DNA of 64,000 nucleotides from Luscinia megarhynchos (lineage: Eukaryota > Chordata > Aves > Passeriformes > Turdidae), in NCBI GenBank assembly GCA_034336665.1, contig JAPFBE010000013.1, positions 15,541,056 to 15,605,055 on the forward strand, written 5' to 3'. Positions 1 through 12,707 of the stretch are shown here, piece by piece. Position numbers and translations under genes: made by a program. The stretch's first letter is position 1, and each line of letters opens with the position of its first letter. Under the pieces are notes generated by a model. It saw nothing but the letters and a program-made list of their open reading frames with translations. It ran no database searches and was not told the DNA's origin.

Positions 1-3000
1 CTACATTGGAAAGATAACTAAGTGTTAGGACATCTTATTTAACAAGCTATTCATTTCTGGGAAATGAATATTTTTTTAAATTTTTAATTGAGGGTTTTAT
101 GTCTACACCCCATTTGTATGTACACACGTCTAGTGATCTCACTATGTAAATCACTTAATTGTTCCACTTCACACTTATGCTATATTCCTACCAAGCTGCA
201 AAATATTGCACAGATTTTCCATGAGCTCACCCAGTCCTGACTTTTTCAGCTTTTCCATTTTGTTAACTGTGACTCCTCCTTTTGAGAGAATTAGTCCACA
301 TTTTGGAAAAACACAGTTTTAGGAGCATTAACAGAAAAAAGAGGCATCACATCTAAAATACAACATCAGTCAAATGCACTGAAATGGAGGAAATCTTTAT
401 TTACCAGTTTACTCAAATTCCCTATGGATTCATACCAACATTTTAAACTTGAGACTCATAGTAGCTGTGCCATTTTGACTTAATATGTTTGAAGTTGTGA
501 TAAACATTTAATTTCTAAAGGATTTCTAGATCTCTATGATACCTTTTATCAACTGTTAGCAAGCTATATTTGCTTTATTTTACAGTATGCACAGCTTATG
601 GTAACTTCTATTTTAGATGGATTTTTAAATACCTTTTCATTTTTAAGAGGTAAAGCATTTATTAATTTCATGTTACTTTTGTTAAATAAAAAAAATAAAT
701 AGAAAATTGCTTACCATAAATCTATTGAAAATTTTGCTGGAAAAAAGACCACTGTGAGAGTTCCATGCTTGGCATTAATATCTACACTAATGATCTGATT
801 CCTGATTTCTAGGAAATCCTTCTAGAGTAGTATTTTAAAAGAAAACCAAAAAACAATGGCCTCAGCCTCCCTCCCCAGGAACCACTAGAGACATATTTGC
901 TTTCCCAGCTCTACCTGCCATTACATTTACCTGGCAAAGAGGATTTGCAGCAGCTACTTCTGCCAGCCCCAACACTTCCTGTGCCCAACAGCAAGTGACA
1001 ACAAAGATTAAGCAAAACAGGGCAGGCAATGCACTGCCTCAGCTTTCCCTGCAGCAAGGAACGAAGCATGGGATGAAAATTTAACACTGGTTACGTGCAC
1101 CCAGAGTTTTACACGGCTGCTGAGAGATTACCTGGCTGTACGCACCACACGTGCACATCACCTGCAGGTAACACCTCTGAGCTGGAGAACCTGTCTGAAG
1201 GCACCCCTTCCCAAACAGGAGAGTGCTGTGAGAGCAGTTTTGCCTTTGGGGGTTTATTCCCAGGCTCCCAGTGCAGCTTTCCTCGGAATCCTCCTGGGAC
1301 GAGATGAGCCGCCGAAATAACGGAGCCCGGGGCAGCGGCTGCAAACTTCTAATTCCCACAAAATAGGTCCAGCAGAGGCTCAGATATCCTCCAACCCCAA
1401 ACAGTTGACATAATTATAACTCTCCAAAGCCTTTTTCCCTCCAGGCAACCACTGCCAGACCCTCAGCCTCTTCCCTTACCCTTCCAACGCTGCTGTCCTG
1501 CCTCTCACTAAGTGTTTTGGCCAGGCAGCCCAATTCCCACAGCCCTGGGACAGCTGGTAATTATGCAGCTCTCCCTGTTGTGACAGCATCTGGCCTGTCC
1601 TAATGGTTACAGGCAGGAAACATGGACATCAGGACACGAGGTCCCACCCCTCCTGCAACAACAGGCTGTATTGGGTTACCCCGGCCAGGCTCCCATCCCT
1701 TGGGCAATAATAGGAAACCAAATTTCAAAGCAGGGCCACTGCTCATTCCAGCCTAAGTGCTCAGGTGAGGGGGTCTGGCTGCAAACCAGCCCTTTGCTGA
1801 GCAGTCAGGAAAAAAAGGGATTCCTTTTTACCCCCAGCAAGTCTCAGTTGCTCAGAAAAAGCTTTAAAATTGCAGGAAAACCAGTCTTCAAAAAATTCCT
1901 GATGAGCTTTCCGACACATTACAGAAATACTGATATTTCTCACTTCTATTTTGACATGTGCTGAGAGGCTTATGGACAGGAAGCTCAGTGGTTATTTTAT
2001 ACACTCTATTCTCATCATTTCATCTCAGCCAGCTCATTCCAGCTCCAGCACACCTGCATGTAACTGTTTCCAGAATGAATTTCTCAGTGAAGAAGCAAGC
2101 TAGGAAAGCACCCTTGCAATGAAGAACACAGAACGAGTAGCACGTGGAAAATCCAGTCAATAATTTTGCAAGAGATACAACACAAGTTATTTGTGGCACT
2201 GAACACAGCAGAGAAAAGAAACAACAAAAAAAAGGTATGTCAAAAGCAGGAAATGGCTCTGGTGGGAGGAGGGGATGTTGAATAAAGCCTTGTAAGCTGG
2301 TCAGTGTGTTTCCCCATAAAATGTCCTTTCTAACAGATTTAAACATCTCTGTGTATTTTCTGTAATTCTCTTCCCCACTACAAAAAGGGGTAACAGGTCC
2401 TGTGCAGTTTCTGCCTACAGAAAACAGCTTCACTACTCCTGGCTTTGAGAAAGCTACACATCACCTGTGGTTAACTGCAAATTTAAGTGCTGAAGGACAA
2501 GGGTGGGATAAGGAGATAATAACCCTCTTCTGCTATTGATTATCAATGACATTAAGAGACATCCCTGGTACACTGTAAAAAACTTCCAAAATAGCAGAGA
2601 TAAATATCTTACTTTTTTTAGCAGCAGCTATGCAGTGATTCCTAGATTTGTTCATCAGCTACATATCACATTTATGAATTTTACAAATGTGTAGAAGTGC
2701 TGCTGTATCTGGGATATCAGGGCAAGCCTTGGTTAATCAGCAGTGGTAAAAAGGAAACTTTTCAGGTATGTGCCATTAGGAACTGGATAACCTCAAATTT
2801 AATTAAAAATACATATGCAGCCCATCCCTTATGACAAAGACTAATATGAAATATGGCTGGTCCATGCAGCCAGGTTCCCTTTGCCTGAAGAAGCTGTTGC
2901 ACTTTTTAGCTGCCAAAGAACAGTGTTTTCCTGCTGTTGTTCAGACAGGCAAACCACCACCTTCTCAGCCAGCAGCTAGTCAAAAAGGATGGTGGGGGAA

Positions 3001-6000
3001 GAGGCAGAGAGACAGGGGAAGAGAGCTGCAGAAAACCCCCAAACTTTCTTTCTCACAAGTACATTCACTGCCTCATGGACAAGAGGCTGGAGAAAGCCTT
3101 CTCTTTCCTTCCTACCTTTCTAAGGAGCTCATTTCAACAATAAACTTGAACTGGACTGAGAATAGCTCACCACTAGAACAGCACTTCTGGCTGCCAGAAT
3201 AACACCATTGTTCAGCCCTTTTCTCCCTATAGTACCTATGCAGATGCTCCTTTTCCAACCACATTGAGGGCAGGAGCCTGAAGACCAGAGTTCCAGAGCA
3301 GTGCTTAAGTTCTGTAAATGAGAACAGGTCTCCTGTAACTGATTTCTAGTGTTTATTTGCATAATATATATAGCTGAAAAAATGAAGCCTATGTAATCCA
3401 CATTTTGGCTTATTAAAGACCCCACAGAAATGTTTTACAACACAATTGAAACTGAATGTTCCTGGGAAGTTATGGAGTCATCAATATTAGTTATATTCTG
3501 CAGGGGGTTTTATCCTATTATAATGCACTTGTTCAATTACAAAACTAAATGATGTTAAGTAGCTATTCTGTAACACTATAGAGACTGTCAATTATTAATG
3601 GTGGGAAAAATCACATAGAAGATAGTCTTCATCTACTTGGCTGGGGTACCTTTAAGAGCTAATCACTTACAGTTTTACATACAGCTTGGGTACTTTATGC
3701 TTAAAGGGTCTGTAGAAAGACACAGTGCCAATATAGATTTATAAAACATGTATATGAGGTATTCCTCAAACCCTATGAAGATTTACATAAGCTCCATTAA
3801 TATGATTTTAAAGCAGTACCATCTTAAGAACTCCAAAATAGTTTAATTTCATTTTCCCTTCACATAAGCACATTTTACTAAATTGCAAGGCATCAATGCA
3901 AGCCAGGCACAGGGATATTCTGTATTATTCCCTACTTCTGAATAATTCAGTGCTCTTCTGGCTGTGACAAAGTGGACTATGGAATAAGCCCCTTGAATTT
4001 TATTACTGCTCATTCAGGCACTGATAAATTGAAACCTCTCCCAGTACAAACCCTGGATCTAGCAAAACTTCATTAACAATGTTTATGTACGTTTACAGAT
4101 CCCTACAGACAGCCGGGCAATGGGAGGCATCACAAACCTACTGCACATCTGATTTTTGGGTACCTACCACCATCTAGAGGAAATACACTGTACTGCCTAA
4201 AATCCAGCACTGAAAACTTTAGTGCTATTTAAACAAGCAGCTATCAAAGAAAATGGTTCTTAATATCTATCCAACTATGTTGCCTGTGCAGTTCCAGAAA
4301 GAGGAAGAAGAAGAGCCCCTCTAGTCCCAGCAGCTACCACAATTGGGCTGTCATTTCATTTTCTTATGAAAATAAAAGAGTGAGATTTCCTCTTTAAATA
4401 ATAACTTCTTTTAAAAAGCTAACTGAATCACATTGAACAGTATTAGATCCCAGCAGTAACTTCTCCCTTGTTTATAAGGCTCTGGGCCAGTGTCAGCAAT
4501 AGCTGCTCCAGCCTCTGCTCTGCCCAGCTGGTGTGAGCACCCCATGTCCGGTCAGAGGAAGCAGAAGCAGCTCATGACCCAGCTCCTGTGCCAGGAGCAG
4601 CCCTGTGCTGCCCACCTGCTCCCACAGCCCAGCAGCCCCCACCCCAGAGGGATGGCAGGAGTGAGAATGCCATCCCCCTGCTCCTCAGACCACAAAGGAA
4701 CAGGCTGGAAAAGCAGAAGTGGCACCAGTCTTCAGTTAATTTATGTGAACCCAGCCACGGACAGCAGATCTAAAGAACTGGATACGGAAAAACTCCAAAT
4801 CCTACACAAGTACATATATATCTGGTGGAGCAAATTAACACTTGGACTTTAAAATAATGAATGAAAAAAAACTTGCATATTTTTTACTATTTCTGTTGGT
4901 TTTTTTTTTTAATCTCTGGTTATTTCACTGGGCAAAGACAGCACATAATTTGTTTTCATATGCAGGCTGCAGCAGCAGCTCTAAACACAAACTTCCAGAG
5001 AAGCCTCTGACACTCAAAACCAAACTAAACACAAGTAAAACTCATCAAAAAATTTATATGGAAAAGAGAAAGTAAACAAGTGAAAGTAAACAGAAGAGTT
5101 CAAGGGCAGATACTAGGTCAGATGGCAATGACTGCATGGATTTTACTACCAAAAAAATCCGGAAGTATCAGCTATCAAATAGAACATTTTCAAGGCACTC
5201 TGTGCCAGCAGAATAGCTACAAGGGCAGTGCTGGTGCAGAGAAAGACACTCTCCACTTCTCATCTGGGCCACAGAGCAGTCTAGCCCTCTAAAAAAGGGT
5301 GTTGGTTTTCTGATGGACTTACCTGAGTATTCCTACACTGTTCTTCTCCCTACTGTGCTACAGAAAGTAGCAATATGGAAAATCCTGACTCTTGTGCACA
5401 GAGAGACTGCATTTCCCCTGCCATTTACCTACCAGCTACTCAGCCTGTGCTTTTACACAGTACTGAAAGCTCAGAGCACACAGTTTTGATATCCATGACT
5501 GCTTCTTTAGTTGGGGCTTTTTATTCACACCTTCCCTAGCCCCCATAAAAAGAGGGACCTGAGCAGACATGGATCCTTTGCCCATGTCAGCACACAAAAC
5601 TGTTCTTTGGAAGCTCTGGCTGGATATACCAAGACCCTGTTTGAACAGATCCTTGACTTCACTCCTTTGGACAGGGATCCACACAGAAGGACAAAATAAA
5701 GTAAGACCAGAACAGGACAGGCCCTAATATGCAAAGAACTGATCTGTGGATTTTTTTAATAGATATCTTTCTACTTCTCAGAGATCTGGAAACCTGTTTA
5801 TGGCATTTTTCAGACTCTCAAACCATTGGAAAGAGGCACTGTCCTAATACTTCACCAGACAGCTCTAGCAAATGGAGAATGGAGCAGGTATGGAGCAGAA
5901 TCTTGAGTATGAGATGAACTCAAGCAGGAGGAAAATCCTTCACATTCAAATTATATGCAAGACACAAAACATCATCTTGTTTTCAAAGGCTTTGGAAAAA

Positions 6001-7853
6001 CAGTAAGCAAATTCCCTCTTTTGAAGAATTGGGACTTGAAGGAAGTATTGTTAAGCAAGAGGAAATATTGAGGGATGAGAGTGTAGCTATTTCACCCAAA
6101 TATAAAACCAGGATGATTATCAGCTAAAAGAACCCAGTATCCTTCATACCTCACTACAAATAATAATTAAAACAGAAAAAGAAAGAAAGGCTGTTCTCGT
6201 TGAAATACAAATACGTTGCTTTTATGACTGATTATCTCAGGTTTTACAGCATGACTGCCTGCAAAACGTTCTGATAAGAAGCAAAGAAGCAATCACTGCA
6301 CACACAACACACCAGGATCAGGAGAAGGTTACTGAAAGGAGCAGAGGAATGGCAGGACAAAGGCAGCAAGGAGAGGGAGAAACAACATTTCTTCTGATGT
6401 TTGCCAAAACCTTTATCCTAAACCACCCAGCCTTTCACTCAGGTCCTTCCTGCCCTGGGGAGCCCCGTCCCTGCTCCTGAGAAGCTGCAGCTTCAAGGGG
6501 AGCCAGCAGAGGTTTTGGGGGGCAAAGCAGGGCAGGGGTGGACCTGCCCTGACACTCAGGCTCACACCTGAGCCTGGACACTACAGCCTTTGAGCAGGCA
6601 AAGACTTTTTCACATCTTGCAAACAGCAATGTGTATCTTATGAACCACAGTGATCAGTGGAGTCGGGGGGGAAAGGCAGACTCCTGTCTGTGTAACAGGC
6701 TCCTCACCAGCCTGGGATCAGGACACAGAGATGGGAAGGGGGCAGACATCCCACTGGGTTACCATTCTTTATCCTGAACCTGCTCCCTCGGTCAGCTCAA
6801 GGTGGGAGCTGTGGCCCTGCACAGGCACCGGGTCATTGCGAGCGGTCCGTGACAGGCATTCCCTTCTCCCACATTCCCAGCACCCCTGCATCCATCCTCC
6901 CCATGGCTCCTCACCCCCAGCCTGCCCAGAAAGTGAATTTTCCTGCAGGCTTGCTGTCTGCATGCAAGCTAGACAAGTTTAACAGTATCCTATTGCCATT
7001 TTAGTCAAAATTCGTAAGTTGTGAATTAAGGCACACAAATGTAAAGCTAATGTCTCAAATTTAAGACTCAGGAATACCAACTGGCCCATCTAATCACCTC
7101 TGTTTCTACATGGATGATAAAATATGAATGCATGTTAATAGGGTCAGAGAGTCCCAAAGCTACTCTGAAAACCCTTTTGGAAGAACTGTTATGTGTTCTT
7201 CCAGAGACAGTTGCAATACAAAACTCTTTCAAACATCTCTGTGGGTTCTGAAGACCTTTTTACTTTTCCTACCCACAAGTTATTTCAGTAATATATAAAT
7301 TACATTTTACTACCTAGATAATTCCAAGCTGAAACAGTGTGCACTGCTTTACACTGACAGAGACAAAGAATGAAACTGTCCCCCTCTGCTACTCTCCATC
7401 CTGGGAGGGGGGAGAAGCAAGGAGGCCTCTATTTTAACAAACAGAAGGAAAAAATGAAAACTAAGCAGAAAAAACTTCAGCCCACACAAATGTATACCTG
7501 ACACTGCAGCACACAAGGCTGAGCAGTTTAAAGCAGAATCTCTTTGCCCACTTATCACAAAACAGTGCCATCATCTAAACCAAAAAGTCCTGCAGGATCC
7601 CTGCAGTGTAATTTGTGGGTTTTATGTATGCAGACATTTTAACACAGCCCGCAGGGTAACTGAACACAATTTACATGGGTTCCAACATTTTTTCAGGGCT
7701 GCTGAATGGACTGTGATAATAAACAAGGTATCTGGAGCAGGCTGCATTTGAATTTCAAAACAGAGCATCTTATTCTTTGCTGTACCTTTGAGTGTTGTGC
7801 AAATGCTGAACATCACAGATATTTACAAATATCAGACTCAGAGAACAAATTAC
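1..7853 (-). other. PHLDB2: PHLDB2 intron downstream of the large coding exon (partial)
   Basis: AT-rich unique sequence from the donor at 7853/7852 to the window edge. I looked on the minus strand for the next expected PHLDB2 coding segment (continuing the coiled coil after EQEMERL) and did not see it, so the next exon should lie beyond base 1. The short open frames here have no family resemblance. A GC-richer patch sits at about 6430-6960. No transposon tail was recognised. Confidence 0.8.
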
Positions 7854-9205
7854 CAGCCGTTCCATCTCCTGCTCCCGAAGTCGCTCCTCCCTCTGCCTCC
7901 TGTGGTAGTCCATGAGATCCTCCCTTCCTGAAATGGAGCTAATGCTGTTCTTCCGCTCCCTCATGGATGCTTGCAGGGAATTTGGCGTCTGTCTGTAACT
8001 TTCCAGGTCTGGGTCATCCAGTTCCACGGAACTGGTGGAAAGGTTTCTTCGCACGGAGAACGACCTGTCAAAATCCACTGGGGAAAAAGAGCTACTGGGA
8101 CTTGTTCCTGAGAGTCCAAGCCTATCAAAATCATCAGGGGCAGATACGGGGAAGAAGGTGCTAAAAGCATTTTTTTAGCAACACGAGGGCTTGGAGGAAC
8201 ACTGAGAGCTGAACTGACATAGGGATTACTCCCAGAGACAGAGTTGGCATGTGGTGAAACCCCTGAGCTGCAAGAAGAAAAATTCAGGTAATTATCAGCA
8301 TCAAAAGCATTCTGAGGTAGATCTTTTTCTCCAAGTTTTTTCCTTTTACTGTTACCCAGAGAGCTTCTGGGGGGCAAACTTAATGGCACCAGCTGGTTTT
8401 CTGTTGATTTATAAAGTCTGGGCAGGGAACGACTGTACATTCCCATATGACTTAGAGATCCACCAGAGTATTTCCTAGGCCGTGAAGCCAGGGTTTCCAT
8501 CATCCCATCCTTGTACTTCACTGGCTTTATGTGCAGGGCCAGACTGTTTTCAGCATTCATCCTCCTGCCTTGCTTTGGGCTGGAAGGCATGCTGGCTGCC
8601 CCAGAACTGCTACCAGGTGAAAGCACCAGCTCGTTCCCCGAGCTTCCATTCCACATAGTCAGAAGAGAGCCTGAGATCTTCTTTGACTCCAGCATTCCTG
8701 GGAAGTAGATGTTGTCATAAGATTTATTTCTCTGACTGTACTTTGAGTAATGAAACTTATCCATGGGTCCAAGGGATTTTTCGTTTTCTCTGCTGGCATG
8801 AATGTCAAAATCTGTCCTTCCTGAACTATACCCACTGAGGGATGGAGACATGCCTGATATGGAACCCAAAATGCTTTACAGAGATGCTTTTATCTGGAAG
8901 ATATGGGCTTTCACAGGGGAACTGCTTGCCTCCTTGAATTTTGTTAATAGAGTGTGTATTTTTAACACTGGTGGAAAGATTAGGTTTAATTGGCATAGGC
9001 TGTGAAAGGGTTAAATAAGAGCCAGCGTAGTCCCCATTTGTTTTAAATTTAAGAGTTGATGAATATTTCTTCGTGTTGAGGTTTTCCATAATATCCTGGA
9101 GACCATTTTCAAGGGAATTCGCCACAGAACCCTTTCCCAAAGTAGCATTTTGTAATTCCATCTGTTTTTGTGAGTGGCTATAGTCTGCCATAATCTTACT
9201 GGAAT
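7854..9205 (-). CDS. PHLDB2: PHLDB2 (LL5-beta) large N-terminal coding exon, with two frame breaks
   Basis: Encodes the N-terminal part of pleckstrin homology-like domain family B member 2. In known vertebrates this is a cortical scaffold that binds PI(3,4,5)P3 through a C-terminal PH domain and recruits CLASPs, ELKS and liprins to the basal cortex, podosomes and the neuromuscular synapse. Recognised by family-typical stretches: KYSSTLKFKTNGDYAGSYLT, AASMPSSPKQ, SLSHMGMYSRSLPRLY, NQLVPLSLPPRSSLGNSKR, LGEKDLPQNAFDADNYLNFS and ISSISGREDLMDYHRRQREE. The acceptor is a pyrimidine-rich tract ending TTTACAG before 9205. The donor is CTG|GTAATT after 7854. An internal ATG at 9191 has a good context (A at -3, G at +4). 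The protein is Ser/Thr-rich and disordered, with proline-directed and basic kinase-type sites, and ends in a charged helical stretch that begins the coiled coil. Odd: the frame changes near 8865-8871 and changes back near 8148-8151, so a literal translation stops at 8826. The net length (1338 nt from the ATG) is a multiple of three. Confidence 0.93.
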
Positions 9206-12200
9206 CTGTAAAGAAGACAAAACAAGAAAAAAAAAATTAGCAAGTAAGCAGCCTCTTGCATGTGCATGCCTGCAAAATAACATGAACACTTTTTGCTTGT
9301 AGTTACTAATAATTACTGTGCTTTAGATCACTAAGCAAAGGAGGAGATGTGCAATTTTCCCATCTGTTTCTGCAGAAGATGGGAGACTGAAAAAGAAGGG
9401 GTAGAGGCATGAAACCATACCAAAATCAGCAACACAACTGGAAAGAGGCTAGATTCTTTCCTTGCTATCCTATCCACTGCCTTTATAATCCTGAGCCTTT
9501 TGAGACATCCACGAAGTAAGGAAGAATTATTGTCCTGATGTTTAGCTGAGGAACTGAGGCACAGGGGAATATGCAGTGCAGACAGCAGGGTAAAGAACCC
9601 AGCTCAGGTCTCCAAAGACACAGGATACTGCTCTGGACCACCTCCTCTTCTAATCTGCAGCTAGTGCACCTGAGCCCTGACACACCAGGGAGCTCAATTT
9701 AAAGCCCAGTAGGAGTTTGTCACCTTTCTGCTTACTTTGTGGATATCCTGCAAAGCTTAGTGGTCAAGTACAAAAGGCACATTTTCCAAGGTGTTTCAGC
9801 TCATTGCTCCAAAAATGCAAGGCTGTAAGTACTTCTGCAAAGAGCACTTTGGTTAAAAGATAACCCAAAGGAAGCAGAATGCCAGGTTGCATGACTTCAT
9901 TCAAAACAAAACCACATGACTATCAAAAATACTGCCGGGGGGAAGGTTACAGATCCTAATGCTTTTCCAGAAATCTAATTTATACTCAGGAAGAGAGCAC
10001 AGACCCAAAAAGCCTTTGCTGTGGTGGATCTCAGTGTTCCACAATGTATCAAGCTCTAACATGCAGTTCTGAGCTCCACCAAAAGCCAAGAAAGGAACTG
10101 AGCTTCTGACAGTGCCAGTTACTGCAGAACATAAACAGGACCCCCAGCAGGCTCACACTTGGACCTCAGCTGATGTAGAAATGACACCACTGACATTCAC
10201 AGCAGCTCCTGGGATGTGCCAGCCTACACTCTGAACTAATAAAGCACTCCTGAGTGTCAGTTTCTGCAGTGCCAGCAGTGCTGTTTCTGAAAACAAGGGT
10301 CAAATCTGGGATTTACTCTTGGCTCAGCCACATTTCACCTGTGACTTCAGCATCCTCATGAGAAATTGAGTTTCAGCCTGTTACTTGCTGGGAAAATCTA
10401 ATGTGTAAAGTGCCCTTAACATCCTTGGAGGCAATACTTTAGTCCAAATACTGCTCCAGGCAATTATATGAATCAAGAGACAGAATTTGGGATTCCTGTC
10501 CACCACCAGAGCTCATATGACCTGGCTTCATTGAGAATCACTAGGTTCAGATCTTGTGGAAGGTTGCAATGCATTCTTCACAGGGGTCCTGGTTTTTGGG
10601 ACCTCCCTTGCTGGTAAGGCACGATGCCATGGAAATCCCCACTGTCCAGGGCATCAGCAATCCTCTGCTGCAACCCAGGCGTGCAACAACAGGCTCTCCT
10701 CGGTTATTAAGGTAAAAAAAACCATCAGTTTGAGAACAAAGGTAACCATCACTACTAATGGAATTGATAGAAGATAAAAGGAGCCAGCATTAGGGGACAC
10801 AAACACAAAAATCAAAGTAAAATACAACACCACCTTGACCATAGTGGGCTGGGTTAAGCAGTTGTTAATTACAAGCTCTGGTAGTGGCCAAAAAAACATT
10901 TACTTGCATCATCCAAACTAAACCTCGAGTCTAACACCACACAAAATCTAATATTTTTTAGAAATTAAAATATAAGTCATTATGGGATTTATATTATACT
11001 TATAACACACTTATTATAATGATACAACTATCTAAGTTGCCTTTGAACCAGTGAGTTCACAAAATTCTCCATCACACCATCACCACTTTGAGCAGTGAAA
11101 CTGCAGCTTCTTATATTGTGATATTTTACTTGACATTTTTTAGCTATTTTCATAAATTTTGATAACAGCAATGATGAAGTTCAAATGAACAAAAGGATAA
11201 ATGTGACCCAGATTCAAAAGAACTCTTGTCAGGACAAGAAAACATCATCTGGGTAAATCAAGCATTCATCATATTAGTGGTGTTTTAAGGAAGAAGAATA
11301 AGATGTAGAAGTTATTTCAGAGCCCAGATGTAAAGCACAATGCATATGCCTTTCATACTTAACCTTTCATTGTGGAACTGACCCTAATTTCCATCTCAGT
11401 CTCCCTTTCTCCTCCCCTCTTCCAAATCTCTCTTAAAGCTGAAACCTAATTTCATATGAAAATTGTACTGCCCAGACCTTAACTAACACAGCTAAGTTCA
11501 AACATTTTTGCATAAATTTCACTGGCTCCTCTATAAATAGCTTGGCAGACATATTAATGGGACATTAATAATTGTTCATTACTCCCTTGCAACAGCAGTA
11601 GGGCACATTTAATCCTTCAAAGACTGGGTGCTTTTGCCAAAAAACAAGTTAGCTCATGGAAACTTTCATGCCTGCTCACCACAGCAGTGAAGGGTTCATT
11701 GTGCTTGAAATCCAAGCAAGTACAGTAAGAAAAGGTCACAATACCTTCACACAGACACTCCAGTTCAGCTTTCCTCTGCTATCCCATGTGCCAGTTCTTC
11801 TGTGTTTCTGCTTCCAGCACCACAATCATACAGTTAAATCCCAACTGGAGGGCAGCACATGTTTAAATAAACCATAGCTGCTTCCCACCAACCAGATCTC
11901 CTTTGTTTTGTTTATTTTTAGGGTAGTGTCTGAGTAGAAACTGCATGCAGCTATAGAGACTAAGGGTGAGAGCTTCAGCTTGTGATGTGCCCTGAACCCA
12001 TCCTGCATCCAGGTCAGACCCAGCTTTCATGCTCAGCACAGGGGTCTTCTGTTGAGCAAAGTATTTGCTGCCTGGAGCTACAGAAGGAAATTCTTCCTTT
12101 TTTATTTTTATTTTATTTTCCTTCCCTCATTCCTTTTCTTCCTTTCCTGAGTTGTTTAGCTGGGGGTCACTGATATCTATTCCAGACAGGCATTAAAGTG

Positions 12201-12388
12201 ATGGGGGAGGGCTGGCTGTCTGCAGCATATCCAGCTGTGGCCTTGTTCTGCCTGGTAAATGCAGTTAGACATGGAATAAGAACAGAGCACTGATCTTATC
12301 CATGTGTCAGGAGAATTAAAGGACCAAAGTCAACTGAAAATTCTAAGATCTCAGTGCATTACAAACAAACTTCATTTTAATTGATTAC
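9206..12388 (-). other. PHLDB2: PHLDB2 intron between the two recognised coding exons
   Basis: About 3.2 kb bounded by a GTAATC donor at 12388 and a TTTACAG acceptor at 9206. It contains a degraded MIR-like SINE near 9505-9640. The rest is unique, AT-leaning sequence without recognisable coding or RNA genes. Confidence 0.8.
9505..9640 (+). repeat. MIR-like ancient SINE fragment
   Basis: On the plus strand this resembles the MIR core layout: an ATTATTGTCC block, then GAGGAACTGAGGCACAG, then AACCCAGCTCAGGTCTCC. The match is from memory and is diverged, as expected for a family older than the bird/mammal split. Confidence 0.55.
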
Positions 12389-12437
12389 CTGATCCAACAT
12401 TCTGGAAGGAGGAGAGGTTACTTCTGTTTGGCATCAT
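12389..12437 (-). CDS. PHLDB2: PHLDB2 upstream coding exon with alternative start (coding part)
   Basis: This is the coding part of a 110-bp exon (12389-12498). The acceptor is a T-rich tract ending TTTACAG before 12498 and the donor is CAG|GTAATC after 12389. Two adjacent ATGs (12437 and 12434) open a frame reading MMPNRSNLSSFQNVGS. The last base completes a codon with the first two bases of the large exon and continues DSSKI into the ATG at 9191. It would add 21 residues to the N-terminus. An in-frame TAG three codons before the ATG, within the same exon, fixes this as the 5'-most start. The context is moderate (A at -3, A at +4). The 61 bases 12438-12498 are 5'UTR. Seen: splice sites, frame continuity and the upstream stop. 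Inferred: that this exon is used in a major transcript; the alternative is initiation only at 9191. Confidence 0.78.
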
Positions 12438-12689
12438 ATTTCTCTTCTACAGGATGGTTAAAATGACACTACTTTGAGTGAACCAGATCAATTTTGACCT
12501 GTAAATAAAGAAAAAAAAGAAAAAAAGAAACAGCACTGTGTTAAGAAGAGTATCCTGGGAACATTTTTCAAGTGCATAATATAGAACACAACTGGCTTTT
12601 CTTATGGTAAAATTTCCAGAGACAACTCGAAGTGAAATATATTAAAAGATATTTGGAAAGAACATTCCATGTTTAATATGGTGACTGTG

Positions 12690-12707
12690 AAAAAAAAAAA
12701 AAAAAAA
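12690..12707 (+). repeat. Poly(A) run
   Basis: An uninterrupted run of A in the intron upstream of the 110-bp PHLDB2 exon. No retroposed gene body is recognisable next to it. Confidence 0.85.

Noticed and set aside
1..7853. Search for the next PHLDB2 coding exon (continuing the coiled coil)
   Set aside because: No minus-strand segment with the expected sequence and splice signals was found; it probably lies outside the window.
7961..8164. Plus-strand frames antisense to the PHLDB2 exon
   Set aside because: Shadow frames of a well-recognised minus-strand coding exon.
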